A DNA stretch of 64,000 nt from positions 62,001 to 126,000 of the forward strand of contig NZ_JAEUAT010000007.1 of assembly GCF_019511525.1 (NCBI RefSeq), given 5' to 3'. Origin of the DNA: Rhizobium cauense (GTDB lineage: Bacteria; Pseudomonadota; Alphaproteobacteria; Rhizobiales; Rhizobiaceae). Below the pieces are notes generated by a model. The model saw nothing but the letters and a program-made list of their open reading frames with translations, did not search any database and was not told the origin of the DNA. Shown piece by piece: positions 9,352-20,624 of this stretch (position 1 is the stretch's first letter; each line of letters starts with the position of its first letter). The translations under genes and the position numbers were made by a program.

Positions 9352-9381
9352 TAGCAAGAGGCCGCTTGTTAAAGCGGCCTC
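9352..9381 (-). terminator. Terminator downstream of pyrG
   Basis: On the minus strand GAGGCCGCTT pairs with AAGCGGCCTC (9358-9381), followed by TTGCTATTTTG. The stem is perfect; the T tract is interrupted. Confidence 0.6.
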
Positions 9382-9406
9382 CCATCAAGCGATTGCTTCA
9401 CGTGTC

Positions 9407-11083
<1,677 letters not shown>

Positions 11084-11128
11084 TCATTTCGTGAACTTTT
11101 GGTGCCAGCGCGAAATCTGAACAAAAGA

Positions 11129-11161
11129 AAACCGGCAGACCCGAGGGCCTGCCGGCGGTTT
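11129..11161 (-). terminator. Terminator downstream of secG
   Basis: On the minus strand CCGGCAG and CTGCCGG form a strong stem followed by TTTTCTTTTG, just after the secG stop. It separates secG from pyrG, though some read-through is possible. Confidence 0.75.
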
Positions 11162-11175
11162 ATGCTGTGTGCCGC

Positions 11176-11697
11176 TTACTGTCCGCTTGGGACGGTTGCG
11201 GGCGCCGGAGCGGCTGGCGCTGCCGGAGCTGTTTCAGTGGATGCAGGTGCCGGCGCAGCGGGAGCCGCGGGTGCCGTCGCCGCAGGAGTTGTCGCAGCAG
11301 GTGTCGTTGCTGCCGGGGCCGGCGCGGATGCGCCGCCGGTCGGAACGCCGTTGTTGCTCTGTGGAGCCGCTGGGGCAGCAGGAGCGGTGGTGCCATTCTG
11401 GCCACCGAGCGAATCAAGGATGCCGTTGCCCTGCCCGCTCGTCGCGGGGATACGGTTCAGAATATCCGTCGGGCGGCTCTCGTAGCGGGTGAGGATGCCC
11501 AGGCCCAGCGAGGTTATGAAGAACAGCGTCGCCAGGATTGCGGTCGTACGCGTCAGCGCATTGGCCGTACCACGCGCAGACATGAAGCCCGAGCCGCCGC
11601 CGATGCCGAGACCACCGCCTTCCGAGCGCTGGATAAGCACAACGCCGACAAGTGCCAGCACGATCATGAGATGAATGACAATCAAAACGGTCTGCAT
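11176..11697 (-). CDS. secG: Preprotein translocase subunit SecG
   Basis: A 173-residue inner membrane protein of the SecYEG channel. The N-terminus (MQTVLIVIHLMIVLALVGVVLIQRSEGGGLG) is the first membrane helix plus the conserved cytoplasmic loop; the second helix is ALTRTTAILATLFFITSLGLGIL. After about residue 90 comes a long low-complexity Ala/Pro/Thr tail of repeated APAAP and TTPAA units, typical of rhizobial SecG and of no known function. The start is ATG 11697, which puts the helix at the N-terminus; an upstream in-frame start at 11730 only adds polar residues. It lies between tpiA and pyrG, a gene order common in this group. Confidence 0.93.
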   Translation of the reverse strand: MQTVLIVIHLMIVLALVGVVLIQRSEGGGLGIGGGSGFMSARGTANALTRTTAILATLFFITSLGLGILTRYESRPTDILNRIPATSGQGNGILDSLGGQNGTTAPAAPAAPQSNNGVPTGGASAPAPAATTPAATTPAATAPAAPAAPAPASTETAPAAPAAPAPATVPSGQ

Positions 11698-11805
11698 GGG
11701 TCCAGTCCTGCCCACACGCGCGGCGGGCATAAAAGCAAAAATCTGGCGCTCTTTACATGAGGTGATCGGCTATTCCAAGCCCTTCGGCTCGGAATATACA
11801 CGGGT

Positions 11806-12576
11806 CTAAGCGAGCAAGGCCCCGTATGCCCCGTAAATGGCGAGGAAATCGGTCGCTTTCAAGCTTGCGCCACCAATAAGGGCACCATCGACATTCGCGA
11901 CCCCCATCAGCTCCTTGGCGTTACTGGGTTTCACCGAACCGCCATAGAGGATCCGGATCTTCTTGCCCGCCTCTCCAAATCGGGCGACGAGCTCGGAACG
12001 CATGAACGCATGCGCCTTCTCGACGTCTTCCACGGTTGGCGTGACGCCGGTGCCAATCGCCCACACAGGTTCGTAAGCGATGACCGTGTTGTCTGGCGTC
12101 GCGCTATCTGGAACCGAGGCCGAAAGTTGGCGCTTGATGATGTCGAGTGTCTGTCCAGCCTTGCGCTCGTCAGCCGTTTCGCCGATGCAGACGATCGCCG
12201 TCAGTTCGGCAGCAAACGCAGCTTCAGCCTTGGCGCGAACGAGATGGTCGGTCTCGGCATGGTCGGTGCGCCGCTCCGAATGACCGACGATAACGTGGGT
12301 GCCAAAGCAATCGGCAATCATCTCCGCGGAGATATCGCCGGTATGAGCGCCCGAAGGCTTCTGGTGGCAATCCTGCGCGCCGATCGCGAGCGGGCTGTCG
12401 GTGCAAAGCGCCGTAGCCACGTAAAGCAGCGTCGCAGGCGGGCAGATCAGTGCCTCGATCTTGGCGGAAAGTGGCCCTTGTACGCCTTCCGCGATCGCCT
12501 TGATCTGATCGAGGGAGGCACGCGTGCCGTTCATTTTCCAGTTTCCCGCCACCAGCGGGCGCACGTCAGGTGTCAT
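11806..12576 (-). CDS. tpiA: Triosephosphate isomerase
   Basis: A 256-residue glycolytic enzyme interconverting dihydroxyacetone phosphate and glyceraldehyde 3-phosphate. Lys is in GNWKMNG (about residue 12), the electrophile His in VGHSERR, the base Glu in [11 protein letters not shown], and the phosphate loop is YGGSVKPSN. Length is normal for the family. It is the first gene of the minus-strand tpiA-secG-pyrG run. Confidence 0.97.
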   Translation of the reverse strand: MTPDVRPLVAGNWKMNGTRASLDQIKAIAEGVQGPLSAKIEALICPPATLLYVATALCTDSPLAIGAQDCHQKPSGAHTGDISAEMIADCFGTHVIVGHSERRTDHAETDHLVRAKAEAAFAAELTAIVCIGETADERKAGQTLDIIKRQLSASVPDSATPDNTVIAYEPVWAIGTGVTPTVEDVEKAHAFMRSELVARFGEAGKKIRILYGGSVKPSNAKELMGVANVDGALIGGASLKATDFLAIYGAYGALLA

Positions 12577-12742
12577 GCCAGCCTTCCAATCTTTCTCGTA
12601 CCGAGCGGCCTTAGCAAAAGCGCGGATCGATGAAAAGGTTCAGGGACCTTACCTAAGGGAAAATCAGGGCGATTTGTCGCGCAAATGCTTAAAATTTGGA
12701 GCGCATGTTGCTGAAAATCGTAGCTCGACGCTGCTGGAGCAG

Positions 12743-13630
12743 TTATCCGGCAGCGAGGATCCAGTTCAATGTCCGGCGCCAGTCGATCATGCGGATCGGA
12801 GTTCCATGATTGCCGGTTTCATACAGCGTGAAATGCGTTGGATAACCCGCTTTCAGCAGCTTCTTGAAAAACGCTTGCTGGTCGGTCGCCGCATAGACGG
12901 GGTCCTTGCTGCCATGCGCGAACCAGAGCGGCAGTCTGGCCTTGTAAAAGGCACTTTTCGCGAAGTCCGGATCGGCAACGCCGCTCATGATCACCATCCC
13001 CGCCAGACGCTTTACGCTATCCGGTTCACGGCTGACGCCCCAGCAAATCTGGTTGCCCATTGACGCACACGCCAGAATGATCGGCTTGCCTGGCGATTGC
13101 TCCGAGGCATAACGGATCAGACCTTCGATGGCCGTCACGCCGTCGCTGTCGAAGCTCCTGACTGATGGTGAGTAGTAGACGCCGCCATTGCCGGCGACCA
13201 GATTTTTGAGGCGGTTGAAGTTTCCGCCGAAGCTGTAATCGTTCGCGCCGAGGCGACGGTCGCCATCGCGTCCATGAATGAAGATGACTGTAAATGCGGC
13301 ACCCACGCTCTGTCCCACCCTGGTGACATCGAGTCTTTGGGCTCCTAGCTGCAGCGTCTCGTCCGACTGTTGCCTCTTGATACCGAGCGACACATATTTC
13401 TGCCGTGCCCGCTTCTGCGGTATCTGGTCGCGACCGTTGATGTCTCGCATTTCGTCGTACCCGATGACATCGAAGGCGCCGTCGTTGCTGGTCTGCAGCA
13501 CGTCCTGTTGGGAGAAAAGTTCGTCTTTGTAGGGCGGCAGGAGCTCCGTCGCTTGGCCGCTTGCTGTCGCCATCAGAAAAAAGGCCGTAATTACGGCGAT
13601 AATCCTGCAATGACCTGTGGACATTCGCAT
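12743..13630 (-). CDS. Exported alpha/beta hydrolase
   Basis: A 295-residue protein with an N-terminal signal peptide (IIAVITAFFLMATASGQA) and an alpha/beta hydrolase domain. The oxyanion strand is FTVIFIHGRDGD, the nucleophile Ser lies in ACASMGNQ, and Asp and His are in HGSKDPVY and TGNHGTP. An esterase or peptidase role in the periplasm is likely; the substrate is unknown. About 70 residues between signal peptide and fold have no recognisable domain. The start is ATG 13630 because CGAGGAACCACGCGC precedes it and the signal peptide follows at once; the frame stays open to 13690. It is divergent from parE. Confidence 0.78.
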   Translation of the reverse strand: MRMSTGHCRIIAVITAFFLMATASGQATELLPPYKDELFSQQDVLQTSNDGAFDVIGYDEMRDINGRDQIPQKRARQKYVSLGIKRQQSDETLQLGAQRLDVTRVGQSVGAAFTVIFIHGRDGDRRLGANDYSFGGNFNRLKNLVAGNGGVYYSPSVRSFDSDGVTAIEGLIRYASEQSPGKPIILACASMGNQICWGVSREPDSVKRLAGMVIMSGVADPDFAKSAFYKARLPLWFAHGSKDPVYAATDQQAFFKKLLKAGYPTHFTLYETGNHGTPIRMIDWRRTLNWILAAG

Positions 13631-13847
13631 GCGCGTGGTTCCTCGAGCCCTTTGGCCGCTTGCCATTCCACGTCCGCCAACGCAAACCATTTCCTGAGAA
13701 AGTCCGCCGGATCAGGCGGCGTCGCGTATGAAGGCGCTTTCTGGCAGAATCTGCCTGATTCGTAAACGTGACATCAAATGCGGTGATTTTGGGTCAGGCT
13801 TGGCACCAGCCGCCTGCCTCGAACAGGATGAAGATCTGAACGGCCCC

Positions 13848-15926
13848 ATGGACGATAGCAACGACCTCTTTTCCGGCATGCCCCTGACCCAGAAGCAGGA
13901 GGAGACGCCGAAACCTGCCGAGCTGCCGAAGCCGACGTCTACGGCGGCTGGCGATGTTCCTCCTACGTCACGCCCGGCACCGGTGAGTTCGACCTCGGAC
14001 GACTATGGCGCGTCCTCGATCCGTGTTCTCGAGGGGCTCGAGCCTGTGCGCATGCGTCCAGGCATGTACATCGGCGGTACCGACGAAAAGGCCCTCCACC
14101 ACCTGTTCGCTGAAGTCATTGACAACTCGATGGACGAAGCCGTTGCCGGCCATGCCAACTTCATCGACGTTCACCTTGACCTGCAGGGTTATCTCACTGT
14201 CAGCGATAACGGCCGCGGTATCCCGGTCGAAAACCACCCGCAGGTCCCCGGCAAATCGACACTTGAAGTCATCATGACCAAGTTGCACGCGGGCGGCAAA
14301 TTCGATGGTAAGGCCTACGAAACCTCAGGCGGCCTTCACGGCGTTGGCGTCTCAGTCGTCAACGCACTGTCCGATTTCATGGAAGTCGAGGTGGCCCGCA
14401 ATCGCAAGCTCTATCGCCAGCGCTTTTCACGCGGTCTCCCGCAGGGCGGTCTGGAGGAGCTCGGCGACGTCCATAACCGGCGGGGCACCCGCGTCCGCTT
14501 CCATCCCGACGCGCAGATTTTCGGTGAGCATGCCAAGTTCGACGCTGCCCGCGTCTTCCGGATGGCTCGCTCGAAGGCTTACCTCTTCGGTGGCGTGGAA
14601 ATCCGCTGGAGCTGCGAGGAAGGTGTGCTGCCGCAGGGTTCAGAGATACCTGACAAGGCAGTCTTCCATTTCCCCGGGGGCCTGAAGGATTACCTGCAGG
14701 CGACGATGGGCAAGGAATTCACGGTCACCCGCGAGATTTTTGCCGGCAAGACCGAGAAGGCAAGCGGCCATGGCTCGCTGGAATGGGCAATCACCTGGTA
14801 TGGCGGCGATCCGCAGGTTCATTCCTATTGCAACACCATTCCGACACCGGAAGGCGGTACGCATGAGGCAGGCCTGCGCATAGCGCTCACCAAGGGCCTG
14901 AAGAATTATGCAGAGCTCACGCAGAACAAGCGCGCTGCGCAGATCACAACGGACGACGTGATGATCTCCGCTGTCGGCATGCTGTCGGTTTTCATCCGCG
15001 AACCGGAGTTCGTGGGGCAGACCAAGGACAAGCTAGCGACCGTGGAGGCTCAGCGCATCGTCGAGAATGCGCTGCGTGACCCGTTCGACCACTATCTTGC
15101 GGACAACCCGAACGAAGCTGCCAAACTGCTCGATTGGGTCATTGAACGAGCCGAAGAGCGCCTGCGTCGCCGCAAGGAAAAGGAAGTCAATCGCAAGACG
15201 GCCGTCCGGAAGTTGCGGCTGCCTGGAAAGCTCGCCGATTGCGCTCAGAACACGGCCGAGGGTGCCGAACTCTTCATCGTCGAAGGTGACTCGGCAGGTG
15301 GCTCGGCCAAGCAGGCGCGCAATCGTGCCAACCAGGCGATCCTTCCGTTGCGCGGCAAGATCTTGAACGTTGCCAGCGCGGGACGGGAAAAGCTTGGGGC
15401 TAACCAGCAGTTGGCCGATCTGGTCCAGGCGCTCGGCTGCGGCACGCGCTCGAAGTACCGCGAGGAAGACCTTCGCTACGAGCGCATCATCGTCATGACC
15501 GACGCCGATGTCGACGGCGCTCATATCGCATCGCTGCTGATCACATTCTTCTATCAGGAGATGCCGGAGCTTGTCCGTGGCGGGCACCTCTTCCTTGCAG
15601 TCCCGCCGCTCTACAAGATTTCCCAAGGTGCAAAATCCGCTTACGCTCGTGATGATGCCCATCGTGCCGAGCTGATGGAGACGGAGTTCAAGGGCAAGGC
15701 GAAGGTAGAGGTCAGTCGCTTCAAAGGTCTTGGCGAAATGCTGCCTGGCCAGCTGAAGGAAACCACGATGGACCCAAGCAAGCGCACACTACTGCGCGTG
15801 CTGATTGACGAGGTGGATTTCGAGGGTACCAGGACAGCGGTCGACGACCTTATGGGAACGAAGCCGGAAGCGCGCTTCCGGTTCATCCAGGATCGTGCGG
15901 CCTTCGCGGAAAACCTGGATATCTGA
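13848..15926 (+). CDS. parE: DNA topoisomerase IV subunit B
   Basis: A 692-residue ATPase subunit of topoisomerase IV, which separates replicated chromosomes. The N-terminal GHKL ATPase has RPGMYIGGTDEKALHHL and VSDNGRGIPVE, with GGLHGVGVSVVNALS as the ATP lid. The TOPRIM region has FIVEGDSAGGSAKQARNR and MTDADVDGAHI. Its length, shorter than GyrB, and lack of a GyrB insertion favour ParE. The first ~50 residues are a poorly conserved, Pro/Thr-rich leader. Start ATG 13848 is the first in a conserved context; the open frame reaches 13728. Confidence 0.95.
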   Translation: MDDSNDLFSGMPLTQKQEETPKPAELPKPTSTAAGDVPPTSRPAPVSSTSDDYGASSIRVLEGLEPVRMRPGMYIGGTDEKALHHLFAEVIDNSMDEAVAGHANFIDVHLDLQGYLTVSDNGRGIPVENHPQVPGKSTLEVIMTKLHAGGKFDGKAYETSGGLHGVGVSVVNALSDFMEVEVARNRKLYRQRFSRGLPQGGLEELGDVHNRRGTRVRFHPDAQIFGEHAKFDAARVFRMARSKAYLFGGVEIRWSCEEGVLPQGSEIPDKAVFHFPGGLKDYLQATMGKEFTVTREIFAGKTEKASGHGSLEWAITWYGGDPQVHSYCNTIPTPEGGTHEAGLRIALTKGLKNYAELTQNKRAAQITTDDVMISAVGMLSVFIREPEFVGQTKDKLATVEAQRIVENALRDPFDHYLADNPNEAAKLLDWVIERAEERLRRRKEKEVNRKTAVRKLRLPGKLADCAQNTAEGAELFIVEGDSAGGSAKQARNRANQAILPLRGKILNVASAGREKLGANQQLADLVQALGCGTRSKYREEDLRYERIIVMTDADVDGAHIASLLITFFYQEMPELVRGGHLFLAVPPLYKISQGAKSAYARDDAHRAELMETEFKGKAKVEVSRFKGLGEMLPGQLKETTMDPSKRTLLRVLIDEVDFEGTRTAVDDLMGTKPEARFRFIQDRAAFAENLDI

Positions 15927-15931
15927 ACGCG

Positions 15932-16387
15932 TTAGTCTATCCGCACCGTGATCTCCGTCTTCACGGAGTTGGCGAGGAAGCACAATTCATGTGCTTCGTG
16001 GTGAAGCTTTTGTTCGATCTCTCGGCTCGGTCTGTCGCCGGTGTAGGCGACCTTTGGATAAAGCTCGACACGGCTGACCATGGTCTTGCCGTCGACGGTC
16101 TCCATGACGCCAGTTGCCGCATCGACATAGCTGTCGATCGTGATCTTTTTCTTGGAGGCGAGCCAGAGGTAGAAGAGCATGTGGCAGCTCGATAGCGCGG
16201 CAACATATGCCTCTTCCGGATCCACATTCTCGGAGATGGCGAAAGGAAGCGGGACATTGTGCGGCGAGGCCGAGGCCGCGACCGTTGCGCCGCCGTCGAA
16301 GCTCCATTCGTGTCCGCGGCTGTACCGCCCGTCTATAAATGTCGCCTCGCCTCGCTCCCACGCGACTTTCGCGGAAAATGTCGTCAT
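15932..16387 (-). CDS. OsmC family peroxiredoxin-like protein
   Basis: A 151-residue protein of the OsmC/Ohr family, thiol-dependent enzymes that reduce organic hydroperoxides or related electrophiles. Both family cysteines are present: in SSCHMLFYLWL and in HELCFLAN. The ATG at 16387 follows AAGGAGAATAGAGAG, an excellent ribosome binding site that lies inside the end of the gntR gene, so the two genes are translationally coupled. It is convergent with parE, with only five bases between the two stops. Confidence 0.88.
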   Translation of the reverse strand: MTTFSAKVAWERGEATFIDGRYSRGHEWSFDGGATVAASASPHNVPLPFAISENVDPEEAYVAALSSCHMLFYLWLASKKKITIDSYVDAATGVMETVDGKTMVSRVELYPKVAYTGDRPSREIEQKLHHEAHELCFLANSVKTEITVRID

Positions 16388-16391
16388 CTCT

Positions 16392-17009
16392 CTATTCTCC
16401 TTCACGCGTCAGGCGCGCTGTCGTCATCTGCAAATGGTTTGACAAGGCCTGCAACGCCGCCGCCTCGTCGCGGAGTTCACAAGCGTCGACGATGGCTCGA
16501 TGCTCGGCATGAAGGACGACACGCTCGTCTGAACCCTTCGGCTGCCTCGCATAAGCGCGCCGCGATTCGCGCCGCAAACCATCGATCATCGAAAGAAGGC
16601 GGTCGTTCCCGCATCGCCCGTAAAGCGTGCGATGGAAAGCGATATCCAGTTCTTCTAGGATCGCGGAGTCCTCCTCCTCAACAAGGTCCTCGTTGATACG
16701 GCGTGCCTTGCGCAGCTCACTATCGCCAAGCATGGGCAGCGACGCGCGTAGCGCTGTACTCTCCAGCGCTGCGCGGATTTCGGCGAGCTCGCGGGATTCC
16801 TCCTCTGTCAGGCCGGACACCGCAAGGCTTCGATCCGGTCGCCGGTTGAGCAGTCCCGATGCCAGAAGTCGATCGAGCGCTTGGCGAACGGGTTGCCGAC
16901 TGACCCCAAATCTCTCCGCCAGAACCTCCTGCTTCAGGACAGTGCCGGGCGGCAGAGTGCCGCCTTCAATCTGGCGCCGAAGCGTTGCAGCTATTTCATT
17001 TGTATCCAT
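16392..17009 (-). CDS. GntR family transcriptional regulator (FadR-type)
   Basis: A 205-residue regulator. Residues 1-70 are the winged helix of the GntR family (EVLAERFGVSRQPVRQALDRL). The all-helical C-terminal part (about 80-205) is an FCD effector domain, with His in IAFHRTLYG and EHRAIVDAC near the end as metal or ligand-binding candidates. Its ligand is unknown. It ends five bases before the osmC-like start and probably regulates that operon. Confidence 0.9.
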   Translation of the reverse strand: MDTNEIAATLRRQIEGGTLPPGTVLKQEVLAERFGVSRQPVRQALDRLLASGLLNRRPDRSLAVSGLTEEESRELAEIRAALESTALRASLPMLGDSELRKARRINEDLVEEEDSAILEELDIAFHRTLYGRCGNDRLLSMIDGLRRESRRAYARQPKGSDERVVLHAEHRAIVDACELRDEAAALQALSNHLQMTTARLTREGE

Positions 17010-17213
17010 GGATCCAAAGTATTCGGTTGAGTGAAATTTGGCAAGTTTGCGGAAGGATTTTTGTCATATTGGTTGCGGAGAATGGGTTTAAGGAGCGTAT
17101 TGTGGTCGTCGATATCTGGGAGACGCAGATCGGCGGCAATAATTGGTCATTATGCTTGCGCCGGCGGGAAGCATGGCCCATATCCTAGTCAAAATAAGGG
17201 GGAAAAGAACGAC

Positions 17214-18392
17214 GTGAGCCTTCGGAACAACAATCTTCAGCGAGAGTCGCGGTGGCTCGGTCCTTCCGGCCCTGCCCGCACACCACTGATTCCCTCGATC
17301 TCGGCAGCACGCTGGCTGCTGATCCTTGTTGTCGCCGCCGGCGTCTATTTCTTCTATGGCTTTGCTGTTCCCGTGCTTGCCGCGCTGGTCATCGGCTTTG
17401 CAAGCTGGCCGCTTTACCGTCGGCTGCTTGTTCGCGTCGGCGGCAACACCACGATCGCCGCCACAATTGCAATTATTCTGATCATTACGTTCCTCGTCAT
17501 CCCGATCGTTTTTGCCGTCACCTACACGACCGGCGAGGTCCGAGAGTGGGTCGCCTGGGCGATCCATGCAAACAGAGCGGGCGCACCGACGCCTGAGTGG
17601 ATTGTCGCCCTGCCCTTCGCCGGCCCCTATCTTGACGAATTGTGGGGAAAATATATCGGCAGCCCCGGTTCCATGGGCGAGGTGATCCAGGCGATCAGCG
17701 GTGCCAATATCGGCAATATCTACCGGGCGGTTCTGGCCGCAGGCGGCGGCGCTTTCCACCTTCTGCTGACGCTGCTTTTCATGCTGATTGCGCTGTTCTT
17801 CGTCTATCGCGATGGTTCCGCGTTCTCGCAGCAGATCGACATGCTCGGCGAGCGCATTCTTCCGAACCGTTGGGAGCGGATTTCGCGCGTCGTACCGGCA
17901 ACCATCAGCTCGACCGTCATGGGCATGACGCTGATAGCGATCGGCGAAGGCATCGTACTTGGTGTTGCCTACTGGATCGCGGGTGTCCCCTCGCCTGTGA
18001 CGCTCGGTGTTCTGACCGGCATTATGGCGCTGATCCCGGGCGGCGCGCCGTTGTCCTTCACGCTCGTGTCCATCTACCTCGTTGCCAGCGGTTCGCACAT
18101 CGCAGGCGTCAGTCTTTTCGTTTGGGGAACCGTCGAGCTGTTCATCGTCGACAAGACCCTGCGCCCCAAGCTCGTCGGCGGTCCGATCAAGCTGCCTTTC
18201 CTGCCGACGTTCTTCGGCCTCGTCGGCGGTGTGAAAACAATGGGCTTCCTCGGTCTCTTCATCGGCCCGGTGCTGATGGCACTCATCGTCGCCATCTGGC
18301 GGGAGTGGATGCACGAGGTCCGCAATGCGGAAACAGGCCCGCAAGTCATGATCGACGAGCAGGCCCCACCATCCTCTCGCGCGGCTGAATGA
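17214..18392 (+). CDS. AI-2E family transporter
   Basis: A 392-residue integral membrane protein of the AI-2E (PerM/TqsA) family, with about eight predicted helices. The first pair is WLLILVVAAGVYFFYGF and AALVIGFASWPLYRRLL; the C-terminal half has the conserved LIPGGAPLSF and GLVGGVKTMGFLGLFIGPVL. Some members export quorum signals, others act as Na+/H+ antiporters; this one's role cannot be decided. The start is GTG 17214, about 11 bases after AGGGGG; an ATG at 17031 would add 61 atypical residues. Convergent with the GNAT gene, with no gap between stops. Confidence 0.88.
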   Translation: MSLRNNNLQRESRWLGPSGPARTPLIPSISAARWLLILVVAAGVYFFYGFAVPVLAALVIGFASWPLYRRLLVRVGGNTTIAATIAIILIITFLVIPIVFAVTYTTGEVREWVAWAIHANRAGAPTPEWIVALPFAGPYLDELWGKYIGSPGSMGEVIQAISGANIGNIYRAVLAAGGGAFHLLLTLLFMLIALFFVYRDGSAFSQQIDMLGERILPNRWERISRVVPATISSTVMGMTLIAIGEGIVLGVAYWIAGVPSPVTLGVLTGIMALIPGGAPLSFTLVSIYLVASGSHIAGVSLFVWGTVELFIVDKTLRPKLVGGPIKLPFLPTFFGLVGGVKTMGFLGLFIGPVLMALIVAIWREWMHEVRNAETGPQVMIDEQAPPSSRAAE

Positions 18393-18851
18393 TCAGGTCA
18401 GTCGCTTTTCCATGAAGCGGCTGAGCGGATCGGGCAGATAGCTGCCGAACGGTTCGATTTCGAGATAGCCGTACTTGCGGTAGAGGCTGATCGCTTCCGG
18501 CTGGTAGATACCGGTTTCAAGCCGGACGGCGCGGAGTTCCTTTTCGGCGGCTGCGGCCTCGAGCGCAGCCATCAGTTTGCTCGCCACCTTCAAGCCGCGT
18601 GTATCGGGGTCAACGAACATGCGCTTGATCTCTGCCGTCCCGTCGCCGGCCTCGACGAGCGCACAGCATCCGACGATGGAGCCTTCATTGCGAGCAACGA
18701 AGAAGCTGACGCCAGCTTTCTCCAACATGGAGACATCGACGAGGTGGTTGCTCTCTGGCGGGTAGAGGGACTGGGCGTATGCGTCTGACAAGTCAAGCAA
18801 GCGGAGAACGCCTTCCTGGCGTGGCGATTCCAGAGCGATTGTGATGGGCAC
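18393..18851 (-). CDS. GNAT family N-acetyltransferase
   Basis: A 152-residue acetyltransferase with a clean acetyl-CoA signature: IKRMFVDPDTRGLKVASKLM, then AVRLETGIYQPEAISLYRKYGY. The pattern resembles the PA4866/YjdJ-like group, but the substrate is unknown. The start is GTG 18851, five bases after AGGAAG. Its stop abuts that of the AI-2E transporter on the other strand. Confidence 0.85.
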   Translation of the reverse strand: MPITIALESPRQEGVLRLLDLSDAYAQSLYPPESNHLVDVSMLEKAGVSFFVARNEGSIVGCCALVEAGDGTAEIKRMFVDPDTRGLKVASKLMAALEAAAAEKELRAVRLETGIYQPEAISLYRKYGYLEIEPFGSYLPDPLSRFMEKRLT

Positions 18852-18970
18852 GAGATCTTCCTGTCTTCCGGGGCGCTCCCGCATGACGAAAAGTTAATAC
18901 TGGCGCGCCTTCATTATGTTGGAATTGCTGCCTCTAAGAGCGATAGGTTCAATATTGAAAAGGCGAGAAT

Positions 18971-19378
18971 ATGCAAGCGGTTCTGGTCGCGATGACCATC
19001 CTGGGGTGCAACGACTCTGTTACTCAATGCAACTATCTCGCTACCGTCGAGCAGCAGTGGCAAACAGTTGCGATGTGCGACGCCGATTCGGAAAAGCAGC
19101 TGAAACGCTATTCAAACGTCAGCTATCCTACAGTGATTGCCGTCTGTGAGCCGCCAAAACCTGCTATCCCAGCTAAGCCAAAGGCAGTGGTGGAAAACGC
19201 ACCCTCACCGCCGGTGCCAACTGAAACGCAAGGTGCTTTGGCAGCCTTTGCCGATCGTATTGCGTCCCAGGTGCGAGCGCATCTGCCCTCCGGTCGCGGC
19301 ATGAAGTCGGTGCTTGCTTCACCGGTCCATTTCGCCTCGGACAGCTATTCCTGGGTCGCTAAGCGGCTTCACTACTAG
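18971..19378 (+). CDS. Hypothetical protein
   Basis: A 135-residue protein I do not recognise. The N-terminal 60 residues contain four cysteines (TILGC, TQCNYL, AMCDAD, AVCEP), followed by a Pro/Ala-rich linker (about 62-85) and a C-terminal segment ending WVAKRLHY. There is no clear signal peptide, though the first 12 residues are hydrophobic. AAGGCGAGAAT precedes the ATG. Its stop overlaps the DUF2336 stop on the opposite strand, sharing CTAG. Confidence 0.6.
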   Translation: MQAVLVAMTILGCNDSVTQCNYLATVEQQWQTVAMCDADSEKQLKRYSNVSYPTVIAVCEPPKPAIPAKPKAVVENAPSPPVPTETQGALAAFADRIASQVRAHLPSGRGMKSVLASPVHFASDSYSWVAKRLHY

Positions 19379-20547
19379 GCTGCGGCGAGAGAGGTCAGCT
19401 GCGCGTAGGTGCGCGCATGCTGCCGCTGTTCGGCGATTTGCAACCGTTCAACCATTTCCAGAAGTTCCTGGACGGCACCGTGCGCTTGTTGTGCGCGGAA
19501 TTTCTCAAGCAGCTTGCCGCAAATATCGGCGAGCATCGCACCCGCAAGGTTTTTCGATGCCGCTCTCCACAGCAGCGTCGCCTCGACGAAGACAATGCTG
19601 ATATCGCGGGAAAGGCCGGACGATTCATAGAGCGCACGCACGGCGTGCATGCGACCGGTCGCGAGGATGGAACGCACCCGGCGCTCGTCGCACCCAGTCA
19701 GGTTGACCATGGCGCCTGCGAAAAACTCCACCTTGCCGGAGCACAGAGCGTGCATCAGGAAAGACGGCGTCAGGTGACCGCCTACACGCAAGTGCTCTAC
19801 AAGGTCTGAGATCTCGCGCGGAGCAATCTCACCGGCAATCGACACGACGGCTGCCTCATTCGCTTCCCGGCTGATTCGAAGCAATCGGCCATGATCAATT
19901 GTGGCCCTCGCCAGCGGCAGATCCAGCAGCGCAACGCTGACATGTTGAGTCAGCAAGTGCCGTGCATCTGCTGGTAGGTCCGCGCGGTCCAGAAGTGCGT
20001 TGCGGATTTCGCACTGCTGCCCCAGGCGCTCAGCAATCCTCCGAAGCGAGTAAGGTGCAATCGTCGCGCCTTCATTTTCGAGAAGACACAGTACGCTCTC
20101 TTCTTCGCCGATTTCGGCTAGCGCAGCGGCGACTGCCCGAGAGATTGCGGCACGCGCCGCTATCAGCATTCGTGTGACGCTGCTTCCATTGGCCGCAAGG
20201 TCCACAAGGTCAGCATCCGACAGCAACGGGGAACATGTGACGGGATGACACGCAATTTCCGGCTGATCGGATGCCAGCGAAAGAATAACTGTTCTCGGTG
20301 CGTCCGGTGACCAGGAGATCGCCTCGGCGAGCGCCAGCCTCACTTTCGGAGATGGATCGTCGAGGAGGAACGTCATCGCCATCTCGGCAGCCGCACGTTC
20401 CTCTGCAGCCATTTCGGACTGCAGATAGGCTCTGCCAAGGGCGTTTGCCGCGCGGGCCCGGTCTCCGGCCTTGGCTGTTTCCACCCAACGAAGAAATGCT
20501 TCTACGATCACCCGTGTGCCCCATGCCCGAATGCGATTCCCTCGCAT
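19375..20547 (-). CDS. DUF2336 domain-containing protein
   Basis: A 390-residue protein of the alphaproteobacterial DUF2336 family. It is almost all helical with HEAT-like repeats (FLLDDPSPKVRLALAEAIS is one clear unit near residue 65) and no membrane segment. Members of the family have no established enzymatic role; a scaffold is a reasonable guess from the repeats. The ATG at 20547 is used; a GTG 12 codons further in is the alternative. Confidence 0.78.
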   Translation of the reverse strand: MRGNRIRAWGTRVIVEAFLRWVETAKAGDRARAANALGRAYLQSEMAAEERAAAEMAMTFLLDDPSPKVRLALAEAISWSPDAPRTVILSLASDQPEIACHPVTCSPLLSDADLVDLAANGSSVTRMLIAARAAISRAVAAALAEIGEEESVLCLLENEGATIAPYSLRRIAERLGQQCEIRNALLDRADLPADARHLLTQHVSVALLDLPLARATIDHGRLLRISREANEAAVVSIAGEIAPREISDLVEHLRVGGHLTPSFLMHALCSGKVEFFAGAMVNLTGCDERRVRSILATGRMHAVRALYESSGLSRDISIVFVEATLLWRAASKNLAGAMLADICGKLLEKFRAQQAHGAVQELLEMVERLQIAEQRQHARTYAQLTSLAAA

Positions 20548-20624
20548 TCCAATCAGTGGGATTACGGTATGCTTAAAAAGTTTATGATTGGTTCACCATG
20601 TTCGTTAAGTCTTGGTCCCGGCCG